A stretch of 64,000 nucleotides of DNA from the NCBI RefSeq assembly GCF_044336245.1, contig NZ_CP172346.1, positions 1,116,001 to 1,180,000 on the forward strand. The letters are read 5' to 3'. Source of the stretch: Schlesneria sphaerica (GTDB taxonomy: Bacteria > Planctomycetota > Planctomycetia > Planctomycetales > Planctomycetaceae). This document shows, in pieces, positions 27,810 to 36,981 of this stretch. Each line of letters opens with the position of its first letter. Within the stretch, counting starts at the first letter, position 1. Position numbers and translations under genes: made by a program. The notes below the pieces were generated by a model that made no database searches, had not been told where the DNA came from, and worked only from the letters and a program-made list of their open reading frames with translations.

Positions 27810-29372
27810 TTAGTCTCCGTGAAGGGAACGTTGAATAAAATCGCTGTACTCCGACACCGATCGGATGATCGGATGGTCGCCCACGAACTCCATGGTCTGC
27901 TGTTGGGCGGCTGTTTGGTTCTCCAGCAGCCGCTTGATCACGCGATAGTTGAACGCCTGGCTGCGCCAGGCCGTGTCGCACGCTCGATCGATTTGTTCCG
28001 TCTGATATTTCTTCGTGAGACTCAACAATCCCTGAAGGACTCGAGCTGCGGGAATACCGCGAGCCTCAATCGTGGCTTCCGCCCAACGCGCTGCGTGAGG
28101 CCCTAAAAATCGCACTTTTCGTAGCGTATATTCGAGCCCGCGCTCGATCATGTGAGTCTTCGAAGGATGGATGTGTTCGTTCAATGTGCTGAATCGGCCA
28201 GCTGGTTTCGTGCAGTGGACCGTGATGCTTTCCATGCGTTGATTCAGGATCCGAACCGTCTGACTATTCCAGCGGACCCAGACATCGTGACCCAGGTACT
28301 CCGGTGGAACCGAGTAATAGGCCCGTTCAATCGCAATGTGACCGTCGCGAGAAACTTTGCGCTGTTCCTCGTGATAAAACGGGAATCGATCTTTCGGAAG
28401 CGGTTTTAAACAAGGCTTCTCGGTACTCTCGAAGGCCACTCCGACGTGTTTCTTCGTCGTTCCATGAATCCGCGTATCGGCGACCGTCTTCTCCCAATGA
28501 TCCAAGTGGCTATTCTGCTGTGCCAGGCTTTCAAAGGTTCTTCCCTTCAAGGCATTCTCTTGCACATAGTCCACGCCGCGTTCGACCTTCCCCTTATGCC
28601 GAGGTGTCGCTGGTCGGGTGGGCAGTAGCACGAAGCCGTAGTGTTTGCAGAACTCGTTGATCTTGGGATGCAGTTCCGGATCGTACCAGTCGGCCTTCAG
28701 CACGACACATTTGGCGTTATCGAAGACGACGGTTTTCGGAACACCTCCCAGTCTCCAAAACGCATTCTCCAAACTGCGTATGAAGCTCTCGGTGGTCAAA
28801 CGCGTCACCGCTTCTGTATAGCCCTTTCGCGAATAGCTGAGGACCGCCCGAAAGACATGGGTCTTGCGTAACGTTCCTGTGTGATCAGGGCACGGGCGAC
28901 CCGCTCCAAAGTCGACCTGAAGCTCCCAGCCCGGATCGACTTCGATTCGCCGAAACGGCAATTCCCGTGACGTTCCCAGACGCTTCACAAAGCGACGGAC
29001 CGACCAGTATTTTCCTTCAAAGCCGTTTTCTTCCACCAAATCCTGATAGATCCGCTGAGCGTCCAGACCCTGCTCCAGCTTCGACAAAACGACATCACGA
29101 AAGGGCTCGCAACGGCTCCGGGAAACGCCCTCTGCAACGTGATTGGCCGGCTCGTCCGACCCGGTGGGCGCCGTGGTATCGTTTGAACCTTCCGACCCGG
29201 TGGGCGCTTTGCCGGTGGGCGCTTTGGTATCGTTTGCCCCGATTTCCGACAAATGACGCCGAACAGCGTTTCGAGAAACTTCCAGAGCCAATGCGATTCC
29301 ACGCTCCGACATCCCGCTCGCGTGTAACTGCTGAATAGATAAGATCTTGTCCATGCCCAGTTGATAAGCCAT
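27810..29372 (-). CDS. istA: IS21 transposase IstA
   Basis: 520 residues from ATG 29372 (GGGGA upstream); an in-frame ATG at 29414 is also possible. The N-terminus has a resolvase-like HTH ('GIALALEVSRNAVRRHLSEI'). The DDE core shows 'WELQVDFGAG' (D), 'KTVVFDNAKCVV' (D) and 'PRHKGKVERGVDYVQ' (E). A C-terminal beta domain follows ('RDGHIAIERAYYSVPPEYLG'). Between the HTH and the core is an insert with repeated 'KAPTG' and 'TTAPTG' units, encoded by copies of the element's own terminal motif. IstA cuts and joins the ends with IstB as partner. The frame is intact. Confidence 0.95.
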   Translation of the reverse strand: MAYQLGMDKILSIQQLHASGMSERGIALALEVSRNAVRRHLSEIGANDTKAPTGKAPTGSEGSNDTTAPTGSDEPANHVAEGVSRSRCEPFRDVVLSKLEQGLDAQRIYQDLVEENGFEGKYWSVRRFVKRLGTSRELPFRRIEVDPGWELQVDFGAGRPCPDHTGTLRKTHVFRAVLSYSRKGYTEAVTRLTTESFIRSLENAFWRLGGVPKTVVFDNAKCVVLKADWYDPELHPKINEFCKHYGFVLLPTRPATPRHKGKVERGVDYVQENALKGRTFESLAQQNSHLDHWEKTVADTRIHGTTKKHVGVAFESTEKPCLKPLPKDRFPFYHEEQRKVSRDGHIAIERAYYSVPPEYLGHDVWVRWNSQTVRILNQRMESITVHCTKPAGRFSTLNEHIHPSKTHMIERGLEYTLRKVRFLGPHAARWAEATIEARGIPAARVLQGLLSLTKKYQTEQIDRACDTAWRSQAFNYRVIKRLLENQTAAQQQTMEFVGDHPIIRSVSEYSDFIQRSLHGD

Positions 29373-29496
29373 TGCGTCCCCATGCACTCGTTTTCTGTGA
29401 AGAAAATGAGTCACGAGACAACAAAAGCCCCTTTGTCTTCAACTGGTACCTTTTGAAGCGCCCTTCACTGGTATTGTTTGGGCGCCCACTGACACC

Positions 29497-29766
29497 ATGA
29501 ATCCTGTCTTCATCTATGGTGCAGAGCAAGGTGATGAATATGCATTCCGCATGAGCGTCTATTTACATTTGAGCAATCTTAGTCCACTGCAATATGCTAC
29601 ATTGGTGGTGATCGCATGCGAAATGGTTACTACAGAAGATCTTTTGGAGGCATATGATAGGGTCTCGACCGGCGAAGGAGATGTCTTTAAAAAAAGCAAT
29701 TGTGCAGTGGATCTGTCTGTGTCAAGCATTACTAAGGATGATGCCATCACTGCTGTGAGAAGCCTA
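29497..29766 (+). pseudogene. 5' part of an orphan gene interrupted by an IS5 element
   Basis: Ninety codons from ATG 29497 up to the TA target site of the IS5. Translation continues into the IS for 20 codons and stops. Removing the IS and one TA makes the frame run on from codon CTA (29764-29766) to ACT at 30700, giving a 242-residue protein. This half is 'MNPVFIYGAEQGDEYAFR...' and has a helical, winged-helix-like part ('TKDDAITAVRSL'). The sequence is AT-rich compared with core genes. The ATG lies within the target duplication of the IS21 to the left, so that insertion separated the gene from its former upstream region (26,901-26,937, with GGAAG). Function unknown. Confidence 0.7.
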
Positions 29767-30697
29767 GAGGCAGTTTCAAAACCCCTTTATTGCAATAACG
29801 ATTCTGGCAGGCAATTTGCATACCGGTAAGGGAGAAAGGAGTCCCTTACATGCGAATTACCCTGTCCATGTGGCCCCAGCGACGGCGGCCGAATACGACA
29901 GGGTCCAGGACGGTCCCGAAGCCTTTTCTTGATGATGCCCAGTGGAATTCCATCAAAGATCTGTTTGCAAACCCTCTTCCATCCCCACTGGGAGGCCGAC
30001 CACGAGTCGAGCCTCGACCCTGTCTGGAAGGAATTTTGTGGGTCCTGAAGAGCGGAGGACGATGGCAAGATTTACCAGAGCGATACCCGTCTCCTGCAAC
30101 ATGCTGGCGAAGGCTCAAGGAGTGGACGGAGAGAGGAATCATGGTCAAAACGTGGGAACGTCTCCTGAAGTCCCTTGATCGACAGAAACAGCTGAACTGG
30201 TCGCAGGCAATGGGTGATGGCACCTTTTCGCCTGCAAAAAAGGGGGCGCCGAGGTTGGTAAGACCAAGAAAGGTAAAGGAACGAAACTCATGCTGATGAC
30301 GGACGGTAACGGCGTCCCCATCTCGGGGTTCACCATTTCTGCACAGGTCGCCGAAGTCAACACGATCGAGACGCTGGTCGACATTCAAGTTGCTGGCCAG
30401 AAACCCGAGAGGCTGCTGTACGATAAAGCGGCTGATGCCGATTGGATTCGTGATACGCTCAAACTGAGAGGCATTGAGCAAATCACACCCCACCGAAAAG
30501 GCCGGAAGAAGCCGTCTCGACAAGACGGGCGAAGCCTGAAGAGATATGCGAGTCGCTGGAAAGTGGAACGCACGATCAGTTGGCTAGGCTATCAAAGAAG
30601 GCTTCTTGTCCGGCATGAATACTACCCACATCTCTTCGAAGGCTTTTTCCACCTCGCCTGCGTAATGATATGCTTGAACCGGTTTTGAAACTGCCTC
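29767..30697 (+). mobile_element. IS5-family insertion sequence, copy 1 (931 bp)
   Basis: Perfect 17-base terminal inverted repeats GAGGCAGTTTCAAAACC at 29,767 and, inverted, ending at 30,697. They are flanked by TA on both sides (29,765-29,766 and 30,698-30,699), the target preference of the IS5/IS427 group. It interrupts an orphan gene whose frame is restored when it is removed. Confidence 0.92.
29850..30688 (+). CDS. IS5 transposase in two frames, probable -1 frameshift product
   Basis: Frame one runs 29850-30296, frame two (-1) ends at 30688. The overlap holds the heptamer A AAA AAG at 30,236-30,242, in the correct phase for -1 slippage (codons GCA AAA AAG), followed by GGGGGCGCC. Slipping there joins 'MGDGTFSPAKK' (first catalytic D) to 'GAEVGKTKKGKG', then 'LMLMTDGNGVP' and the 'LYDKAADAD' region (second D), and 'RWKVERTISWLGYQRR' (E), for about 279 residues, the normal size of this group. 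IS427-type elements are known to use such frameshifts. A simple one-base mutation is the alternative. Confidence 0.8.
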
Positions 30698-30699
30698 TA

Positions 30700-31158
30700 A
30701 CTGATCGTGGCTTTATTCGCCCAGCAACAGCAGCAGATCTTAGTAAAGTCTATTGGTTTAAATTAATTGATGGAAAGTTAACTACAGCGAGAGTCTCTGA
30801 ACTCGAATTCGACAGGAATCAGAGCCCGTTCTTGCTTCTTACGGATTTAGGGCAGCTGCATTGGGATCACATAGTTAACCGCATTTACTTACCGTACCTC
30901 TGGTCAGATACTCAATCTGGAGTGGACTGTAGATACGCGATCTCAGTGTCTCCCCCTTCTGTTGTTGGGTTCGGGTGTCCGGTTTACGGGCACGATTGTT
31001 GGGAGTGCGATCTCTTTAAGGAGAATTCGCGTTGTAGCATTAAAATGGTTTACAACGCAAGCACAGAGTATTGGTGGAGAAACGAATTCATTTCGTATGT
31101 GTGCGAGTGTCGTAAGGTAACCGTTGGCAACTCCGAAAGCAGCGATGGCGGTGACTGA
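30700..31158 (+). pseudogene. 3' part of the orphan gene interrupted by IS5
   Basis: 152 codons and a stop, in phase with the 5' part at 29497-29766. It contains 'RGFIRPATAADLSKVYWFKL', a Trp/Tyr-rich middle, and a Cys-bearing stretch 'GCPVYGHDCWECDLF' and 'YVCECRK' that could bind a metal or be redox-active. No family is recognised. It is clearly AT-richer than the flanking core genes. Without a start codon of its own at the junction it is unlikely to be made as a functional protein. Confidence 0.65.
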
Positions 31159-31171
31159 CTGACAAATCACC

Positions 31172-31430
31172 GTGCGCGAATATGCTCGGTCAGTAATTGA
31201 TAAGTGGAATCGCTCCAAGGGTATAATTGGGCTTGGTTTGGAACCAATTATTCGAGGAGGGGTTCCCAATGAAGGAGTTATTCATAGCTCGAGTTGTCAT
31301 GACAAGCGGCGAATCCTTAAGAACATGCGGAGATGCCGTAACGGACAATTGAAGATCCGTTATCGAATCGTCCTCGATCTTCTGGAGGGCGACAGCGTAG
31401 CGAAGAGAACAGGATATGCAGTGTCCCCAT
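31172..31430 (+). pseudogene. Possible remnant of an IS630-type transposase N-terminus
   Basis: A frame with 'NMRRCRNGQLKIRYRIVLDL' followed by 'LEGDSVAKRTGYA' resembles the first helices of the HTH of IS630-like transposases. It is cut off at about 31,407 by a GAACAGGATATGCAGTG block like the RAYT right-end repeat. The remainder of the gene is absent. The match is by general appearance only. Confidence 0.35.
31407..31428 (+). repeat. RAYT-type right-end repeat, isolated and diverged
   Basis: GAACAGGATATGCAGTGTCCCC differs at a few positions from the right ends of the RAYT elements (GAACAGAATATGCTG and then TATCCC). No transposase gene remains next to it. Confidence 0.55.
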
Positions 31431-31701
31431 CCCCCTTACCCACCACCCGAAGACACGTCTAACATTCGGAACCCCGGCATGGCTGACCGCATCACTAACC
31501 GATCGATCTGCTCCGATTCATTTCTCCCGCAGCCGTTTGACAAGCGGACTCGCCTGCCGTAAGCAATGCTCCTGGTGCGATGACCGGTAGTTATTGTCGT
31601 GCCTGAGCCACGATCTTCCACGACCGTCGAGGCCATGGGGCTTCTTGTTCTTCCGAGTAGTGTTTAACACAGCCTTACTCAACATCTTTCGAGTGAGTCA
31701 G

Positions 31702-32469
31702 ATGATCCGAATTCACCATCTCAATTGCGGCACACTCCTCGTCGCCAACTATCCAACCGTCGTCTGTCACTGCCTGTTACTGGAAGACCCGAACGGACTG
31801 GCTCTCGTTGACACGGGCATCGGACTGCTCGACGTTCAAAGTCCGCTCGAACGACTTGGCCAACCGTTGATCGAGATGGCGGGATTTCAGTTCAACGAGC
31901 ACGACACCGCCGTACGGCGCATTGAGAGATTTGGGTTCTCCCCCAACGATGTGCGTCACATTATCCTGACTCATTGTGACCCGGACCATGCGGGGGGCCT
32001 TGCTGATTTTCCGCATGCCACCGTGCATCTCGCGGAGGAAGAGCTGGCGAATGTGCAATCAGGGTCACTCCGGTATGTCCCAACTCAATTCGCACATTCT
32101 CCCCGCTGGCAACCAGTCTCGCAGAGTCAACACGACTGGTTGGGACTCTCCGCTCGATCTGTTCCTCTCGGGTTTTCGAGCGAGGTCCTGCTGGTCCCTC
32201 TCTTCGGCCACACTGCTGGCCACTGTGGCGTCGCGATCAGGCAGGACAAGCAGTGGATGCTCCATGCGGGTGACGCCTACTACCTGCGGGCAGAACTCAC
32301 CACCGATGACCACCCCGTCTCTGCACTGGCTGCCGCTCGAGCAGATGATGATCACTCCCGTCGAGTCAGCCTCGGCCATTTACGTCGCCTGAACAACGAA
32401 CTCTCGGATGTCGTCCAGATCATCGGTTATCACGACCTGACCGAGTTGCCGAACGGGCTGACGCAATAG
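31702..32469 (+). CDS. Metallo-beta-lactamase-fold hydrolase
   Basis: 255 residues from ATG 31702; an upstream in-frame start at 31594 adds 36 residues without features of the fold. The MBL metal motif is 'ILTHCDPDHAGGL' (H91, D93, D95, H96). Later ligands are in 'LFGHTAGHCG', 'MLHAGDAYY' and 'IIGYHD'. The protein is a single-domain, probably cytoplasmic, di-zinc hydrolase of the glyoxalase-II/lactonase-like branch. The substrate is not predictable. Its GC content and codon use are like the core genes, although mobile elements lie on both sides of this block. Confidence 0.9.
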   Translation: MIRIHHLNCGTLLVANYPTVVCHCLLLEDPNGLALVDTGIGLLDVQSPLERLGQPLIEMAGFQFNEHDTAVRRIERFGFSPNDVRHIILTHCDPDHAGGLADFPHATVHLAEEELANVQSGSLRYVPTQFAHSPRWQPVSQSQHDWLGLSARSVPLGFSSEVLLVPLFGHTAGHCGVAIRQDKQWMLHAGDAYYLRAELTTDDHPVSALAAARADDDHSRRVSLGHLRRLNNELSDVVQIIGYHDLTELPNGLTQ

Positions 32470-32636
32470 CTCAGCCTCGATGACACTTCTCGGAAAATGC
32501 AGCACTGAGGAAAAAATCCTTCTGCCCCACTTCCAGGGTAGTGCGCCACGTAGCGAGTCGGCACATGACATGAGATCCGAGATCACATATCCTCACCATG
32601 AGTCGATGAGATCGAACCCGTCCCGAGGAATCTTCC

Positions 32637-33266
32637 ATGCTGCGTTACCTGGCACTCAGTCTCGTCCTGGTCGGAACACTGCTTGCCGCTGATGAATCGG
32701 CCGAGTTCAAACTGGTTGCACCGGACTCATGGGGTGGCGAAACGATTTCCCTCCCGCCAGGCTTCGCTCCTGAAATGACCCTCAAAGGGGAAGAGCACAT
32801 CCGGTTCGCTCCGGGCATGATGAAGGCCTCCTCGGACACCTTTTTCACCTACGCGTTCGTATTCGAACTCGAGAAGAAGCCGGAACTGAAGGACGACCTG
32901 ATCAAGGACGAGTTTCTGAAGTATTACCGCGGCCTGTGCACCGCCGTTCTGAACGGCGCACGTCCGGATGTCGATCCGGAAAAGTTCACATTCGACCTCG
33001 AGAACGAGGAGCCGGACGCCAACAAGGCCGAGGACGGATCCTTTCCGGCCGGCACGCACGTCTACCAGGGCAAACTCACTTGGGTCGAACCATTCGCCAC
33101 CCGCGCTCCCCAGACGCTGAACATCGAAATCCAAACCTGGACCAGTGGCAACCGCAACTACCTGTTCGCCTGCGTCTCACCCCAAACCAGAAAAGCCAAA
33201 ATCTGGAAAGAACTCCACAAAATCCGCGACACATACCTCAAAGGTCACCTTAAAATCGGGCCGTGA
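32637..33266 (+). CDS. Secreted protein of unknown function
   Basis: 209 residues with a signal peptide ('YLALSLVLVGTLLAADES'). The mature part is beta-rich, with 'GGETISLPPGFAPEMTLKG', 'EEHIRFAPGMMKA', 'FFTYAFVFELE', a helical piece with 'LKDDLIKDEFLKYYRGL', and a C-terminal 'LNIEIQTWTSGNRNYLFACV'. I do not recognise a named family. It is a likely periplasmic protein. ATG 32637 has a GGAATC-type weak ribosome site. The upstream MBL gene ends 167 bases earlier, and the two may be co-transcribed. Confidence 0.8.
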   Translation: MLRYLALSLVLVGTLLAADESAEFKLVAPDSWGGETISLPPGFAPEMTLKGEEHIRFAPGMMKASSDTFFTYAFVFELEKKPELKDDLIKDEFLKYYRGLCTAVLNGARPDVDPEKFTFDLENEEPDANKAEDGSFPAGTHVYQGKLTWVEPFATRAPQTLNIEIQTWTSGNRNYLFACVSPQTRKAKIWKELHKIRDTYLKGHLKIGP

Positions 33267-33477
33267 TCACCCTCGCACTCTCAAACCTCTCAGTTTTGCC
33301 TGGGCCAATCGCAGCGCGCTGCATCAATCTTTGCTCGTTGTCAGCCTGACTGACATGGCTGTATCGCGTCAAAAATGTTTAACGCAGTCTGAATCGTCAA
33401 TTGGGCGACTCCTCAGATTCAGAAGCAACGCGGGTTTCTCGACGAACTTATCATCGAACGGGATAAGGAACCTGACA

Positions 33478-35697
33478 GTGAGTTTCAGTGAATTTGGCAA
33501 ACCGTACAAAGAGCCGGTCTTCAGTCGCCACGACGTCGAAACGGCGGATCACACTCAGCCCACGTCCATCGTGCAGCGTCGCTCCACAACTTTTTCAGCC
33601 CCGCCGAGAAGTCATGCAATTCAATTCTTTTCTCACAATTCCTACCGAGCCATCGCCCTGGCGTGCATACTTTTCATCCTCTCTGCAGCGTGCCTGTACG
33701 GACAGAACCAACCGTTTAAACTCCCTGCTGAACTGCCCGCCGATGACCGAACTTTCATCGTTCAAGAACTGCAGCGTCTTCAAACGAAACTCGCCCGCCT
33801 GCAGCAAGGTCTGGCACCTGACTCGCGAAAGAAGGCCCGTGATCGCACCGTCGATGCTGAGCTGTTTCTAAAAGGTGTCTCTCAGGCACTGCGACACGAA
33901 ACGGAAACAGCTTCCGCTGAAGATGTCTCAACCATCAAGAAGTGGCTTCAACGCGCTGAAGAGCGCATGGATTTCCTGCATTCGAACCAGGAGCCATGGG
34001 CGGCAAAAAAGGGACGAGTGCTGCGAGGGTTCGTCTCCGCTATCGACGACTCGGTCCAAACCTATGGCGTCGTTGTTCCAGAGAGCGACGACGGGACGAC
34101 GCCGATGCGACTGGACGTCGTGTTGCATGGCAGTTCGAAGCCGGTCGGGATGAGTGAAATTCGCCTTCAGGCACATTTTGATGCAGGAGATAGCGAGACT
34201 GCGACAGCGTCGACAAACAAATATATCGAAATTTTCCCCCTGGGTCGCGTCGAGAATGGTTACCGGTGGGCCGGAGAAAGTGACGTCTTTGAAGCAATCG
34301 AGTCTGCCTGCCAAAACTACCGAATCGACCGGAACCGGATTGTTCTGCGTGGCTTTTCGATGGGGGCCTCGGGGACGTGGCATCTCGGGCTCAAACGCCC
34401 GGGTTATTTTGCCGCCATCGCCCCGTACGCGGGCTACGTTGATACATATACCCTTTCCCGAATCGAAGGGATTTCACCGAATTGGGTGAGAGTCGATCCT
34501 TTACCTCCGTGGCAGGAGAGAACACTGCATATGCTGGACTCGGTCGACTTCGCCGCCAACATCGGAGTCGTCCCCACAGTCGCGGCAATTGGCGGCCTCG
34601 ACCCCGGTTTCTTCACTCATGTCAGAATGAACGAAGCGGTCGCTCTCGAAGGGCTCCAGCTCACAAATCTGATCTCGCCATTAACGGGACATGTGCGGGA
34701 TCCGGTGACGTTCCGTGAACAGATGCGGCAGATTGAAATCGCTGTCAATGCGGGACGTCGAAGTGGCCTCCCTGACCTCCGTTTTGTGACCTGGACGCTG
34801 AAGTATTCTCGCTGCCACTGGCTCGAGATTCTTGCGCTGGACGAGCACTATCGCCGTACAGAAGTTCAAGCCACCGCCAGCCCGGATGGTTCTGTCGAAG
34901 TGAGCAAACTGCTCAACGTGCGTCGTTTGGCGATTGGCCCCCCGATGCTTCAAGACGCAGCGTCTACGCTGCGGATCGACGGTCAGGATATCGCATTGCC
35001 CTTAATCACGTCCGTTGGCCAAAGTCGTAAGCTAATGCTTACCAAGACGGCTGGTCGCTGGAATTGTGATGGCAATCGCGAAGATGTCGTGCTGACCGGG
35101 AAGCGTCCTGGTGTTCAGGGGCCCATCGATGACGCCTTCACCACTCCCTTCATTTGCGTGCGAGGGACCGGAAAAAGCTGGAACCCTTCCGTCGCAGCAT
35201 GGTGTGACGCCAGCTTACGAAGATTTCGTTACGAGTGGGACCGCTACATGCGAGGAGATCTTCCGATTAAGGACGATACCGACATCACGGCAGACGATCT
35301 TCGGACGAAGAATCTAATCCTGTTCGGTGATCCAGGCAGCAATTCGCTGCTTCGCCAGGCGCTCCCCTCCCTGCCGCTGACTTGGACCCCGACCCAACTT
35401 CAGATCGCCGGACAAACTTACTCGAGCACCGACCATGCACCAGTCTTGATCACTGCCAACCCACTACCCGATGCCGGTGATCGCTATCTGGTCATCAACA
35501 GTGGCCATAGCTTCCACGAACGGGAACTCGCCTCACTCAATTACCTGCTCTTCCCTCGACTAGGGGACTGGGGGGTCATGAAGATGACAGCCAATGCGGC
35601 GGACTGGAACCCGGGGTCCGGCGATTTTCCTGAAGAACGCCAACAAGCAGGCTTCTTCGACGAAAACTGGCAAAACCCCACAGTACCACAAGATTGA
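33478..35697 (+). CDS. Secreted alpha/beta hydrolase (prolyl-oligopeptidase/esterase type)
   Basis: About 739 residues from the GTG at 33478, which has AAGGAA seven bases upstream. In-frame ATGs exist at 33355 and at 33145, the last overlapping the preceding gene. A membrane or signal segment ('SYRAIALACILFILSAACLYG') lies about 60 residues in. The hydrolase core has 'RIVLRGFSMGASGTWHLGL', a GxSxG nucleophile elbow, after a segment 'DAIESACQNYRIDRN' typical of planctomycete prolyl-oligopeptidase-like esterases. The late 'YLVINSGHSFHEREL' is a known terminal region of this group. A periplasmic peptidase or carboxylic-ester hydrolase is expected. The exact start is uncertain. Confidence 0.82.
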   Translation: MSFSEFGKPYKEPVFSRHDVETADHTQPTSIVQRRSTTFSAPPRSHAIQFFSHNSYRAIALACILFILSAACLYGQNQPFKLPAELPADDRTFIVQELQRLQTKLARLQQGLAPDSRKKARDRTVDAELFLKGVSQALRHETETASAEDVSTIKKWLQRAEERMDFLHSNQEPWAAKKGRVLRGFVSAIDDSVQTYGVVVPESDDGTTPMRLDVVLHGSSKPVGMSEIRLQAHFDAGDSETATASTNKYIEIFPLGRVENGYRWAGESDVFEAIESACQNYRIDRNRIVLRGFSMGASGTWHLGLKRPGYFAAIAPYAGYVDTYTLSRIEGISPNWVRVDPLPPWQERTLHMLDSVDFAANIGVVPTVAAIGGLDPGFFTHVRMNEAVALEGLQLTNLISPLTGHVRDPVTFREQMRQIEIAVNAGRRSGLPDLRFVTWTLKYSRCHWLEILALDEHYRRTEVQATASPDGSVEVSKLLNVRRLAIGPPMLQDAASTLRIDGQDIALPLITSVGQSRKLMLTKTAGRWNCDGNREDVVLTGKRPGVQGPIDDAFTTPFICVRGTGKSWNPSVAAWCDASLRRFRYEWDRYMRGDLPIKDDTDITADDLRTKNLILFGDPGSNSLLRQALPSLPLTWTPTQLQIAGQTYSSTDHAPVLITANPLPDAGDRYLVINSGHSFHERELASLNYLLFPRLGDWGVMKMTANAADWNPGSGDFPEERQQAGFFDENWQNPTVPQD

Positions 35698-36004
35698 CCA
35701 GGTAAGTTCGTATGCATGTGTAACGTCATCAGCAACTTTTCACGACTTCGTGAGACTTTTCGACCAGACTCAACGCACAGTGGAAGTCTGTGAGTCATCG
35801 CGCATGGCCACTGTCACGAAGTTTGGGAGATGAATTCTTAGTGAGGCGGACTCACGCCGAAAATCATGCTGGAGGTATCGTCCGCAACGCTCGACCCCTC
35901 AAATGGTGCGCAGGGCTTGGCACGTGTCACCGCATCGCTCGGCCGTTCGATGATGTCGTTCAGGGCAACTTCGCGCGTCGGCACAGAAGGCGTAGCAACG
36001 ACTA
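35698..36004. other. Short region without supported gene, cut by IS5 copy 2
   Basis: About 300 bases. On the minus strand a frame reading 'LVVATPSVPTREVALNDI' ends at about 35,838 and is cut by the IS. It could be the tail of a lost gene, but nothing confirms it. Confidence 0.3.
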
Positions 36005-36953
36005 GAGGCAGTTTCAAAACCCTATTTTTGCAATAACGACTCTGGCAGGCAATTTGCATACCGGTAAGGGAGAAAGGAGTCCCTTACATGCGAATTACCC
36101 TGTCCATGTGGCCCCAACGACGGCGGCCGAATACGACAGGGTCCAGGACGGTCCCAAAGCCTTTTCTCGATGATGCCCAGTGGAATTCCATCAAAGATCT
36201 GTTTGCGAACCCTCTTCCATCCCCACTGGGAGGCCGACCACGAGTCGAGCCTCGACCCTGTCTGGAGGGAATTCTGTGGGTCCTGAAGAGCGGAGGACGA
36301 TAGCAAGATTTACCAGAGCGATACCCCTCTCCTGCAACATGCTGGCGAAGGCTCAAGGAGTGGACGGAAAGAGGAATCATGGTCAAAACGTGGGAGCGTC
36401 TGCTGAAGTCCCTTGATCGACAGAAACGGCTGAACTGGTCGCAGGCAATGGGTGAATGGCGCCTTTTCGCCTGCAATAAAGAGGGCGCCGAGGTTGGCAA
36501 GACCAAGAAGGGCAAAGGAATGAAGCTCATGCTGATGACGGACGGTAACGGCGTCCCCATCTCGGGGTTCACCATTTCTGCACAGGTCGCCGAAGGCAAC
36601 ACGATCGAGACAATGGTCGACATTCAAGTTGCTGGCCAGAGACCGGAAAGGCTGCTGTACGATATGGCTGTTTTGTACGACATGGCTGCCGATGCGGATG
36701 GGGTTCGTGACCCCCCCAAACTGCGAGGTATCGAGCAGATCACACCCCACCGAAAAGGCCGGAAGAAGCCGTCTCGACAAGACGGGCGAAGCCTGAGGAG
36801 ATATGCGAGTCGCTGGAAAGTGGAACGCACGATCAGTTGGCCAGGCTATCAAAGAAGGCTTCTTGTCCGGCAAGAATACTACCCACATCTCTTCGAAGGC
36901 TTTTCCACCTCGCCTGCGTAATGATATGTTTGAACCGGTTTTGAAACTGCCTC
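36005..36953 (+). mobile_element. IS5-family insertion sequence, copy 2 (949 bp, decayed)
   Basis: Same 17-base terminal repeats (GAGGCAGTTTCAAAACC) as copy 1, here at 36,005 and ending at 36,953, flanked by TA on both sides (36,003-36,004 and 36,954-36,955). It is longer than copy 1 by 18 bases, chiefly because of a short duplication around a 'TACGA(T/C)ATGGCTG' segment. Confidence 0.92.
36088..36921 (+). pseudogene. Decayed IS5 transposase
   Basis: Close homolog of the copy at 29,850-30,688, inactivated at several points. TGG is replaced by TAG at 36,301-36,303. An extra base near 36,454 shifts the frame and changes 'GDGTF' to 'GEWRLF', losing the first catalytic Asp. The A6G slippery site is replaced (AATAAAGAG). 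A small in-frame duplication ('LYDMAVLYDMA') is present. The catalytic Glu region remains ('WKVERTISWPGYQRR'). Confidence 0.88.
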
Positions 36954-36981
36954 TAGGCCATCCACCGACATGGTGCGCATT

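Larger units (their letters stand above)
26938..29494 (-). mobile_element. IS21-family insertion sequence (2,557 bp) with 5-bp target duplication
   Basis: The tips are TGTCGATGGGCGC at 26,938 and GCGCCCACTGACA ending at 29,494. Inside each end are further copies of a motif close to GGGCGC plus (T)CAAACGATACCA, as expected for the multiple terminal sites of IS21. The 5 bases CCATG occur on both sides (26,933-26,937 and 29,495-29,499). The element carries istA and istB on the minus strand with a 1-base gap. It is apparently complete. The duplicated ATG is the start codon of the orphan gene to its right. Confidence 0.93.
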
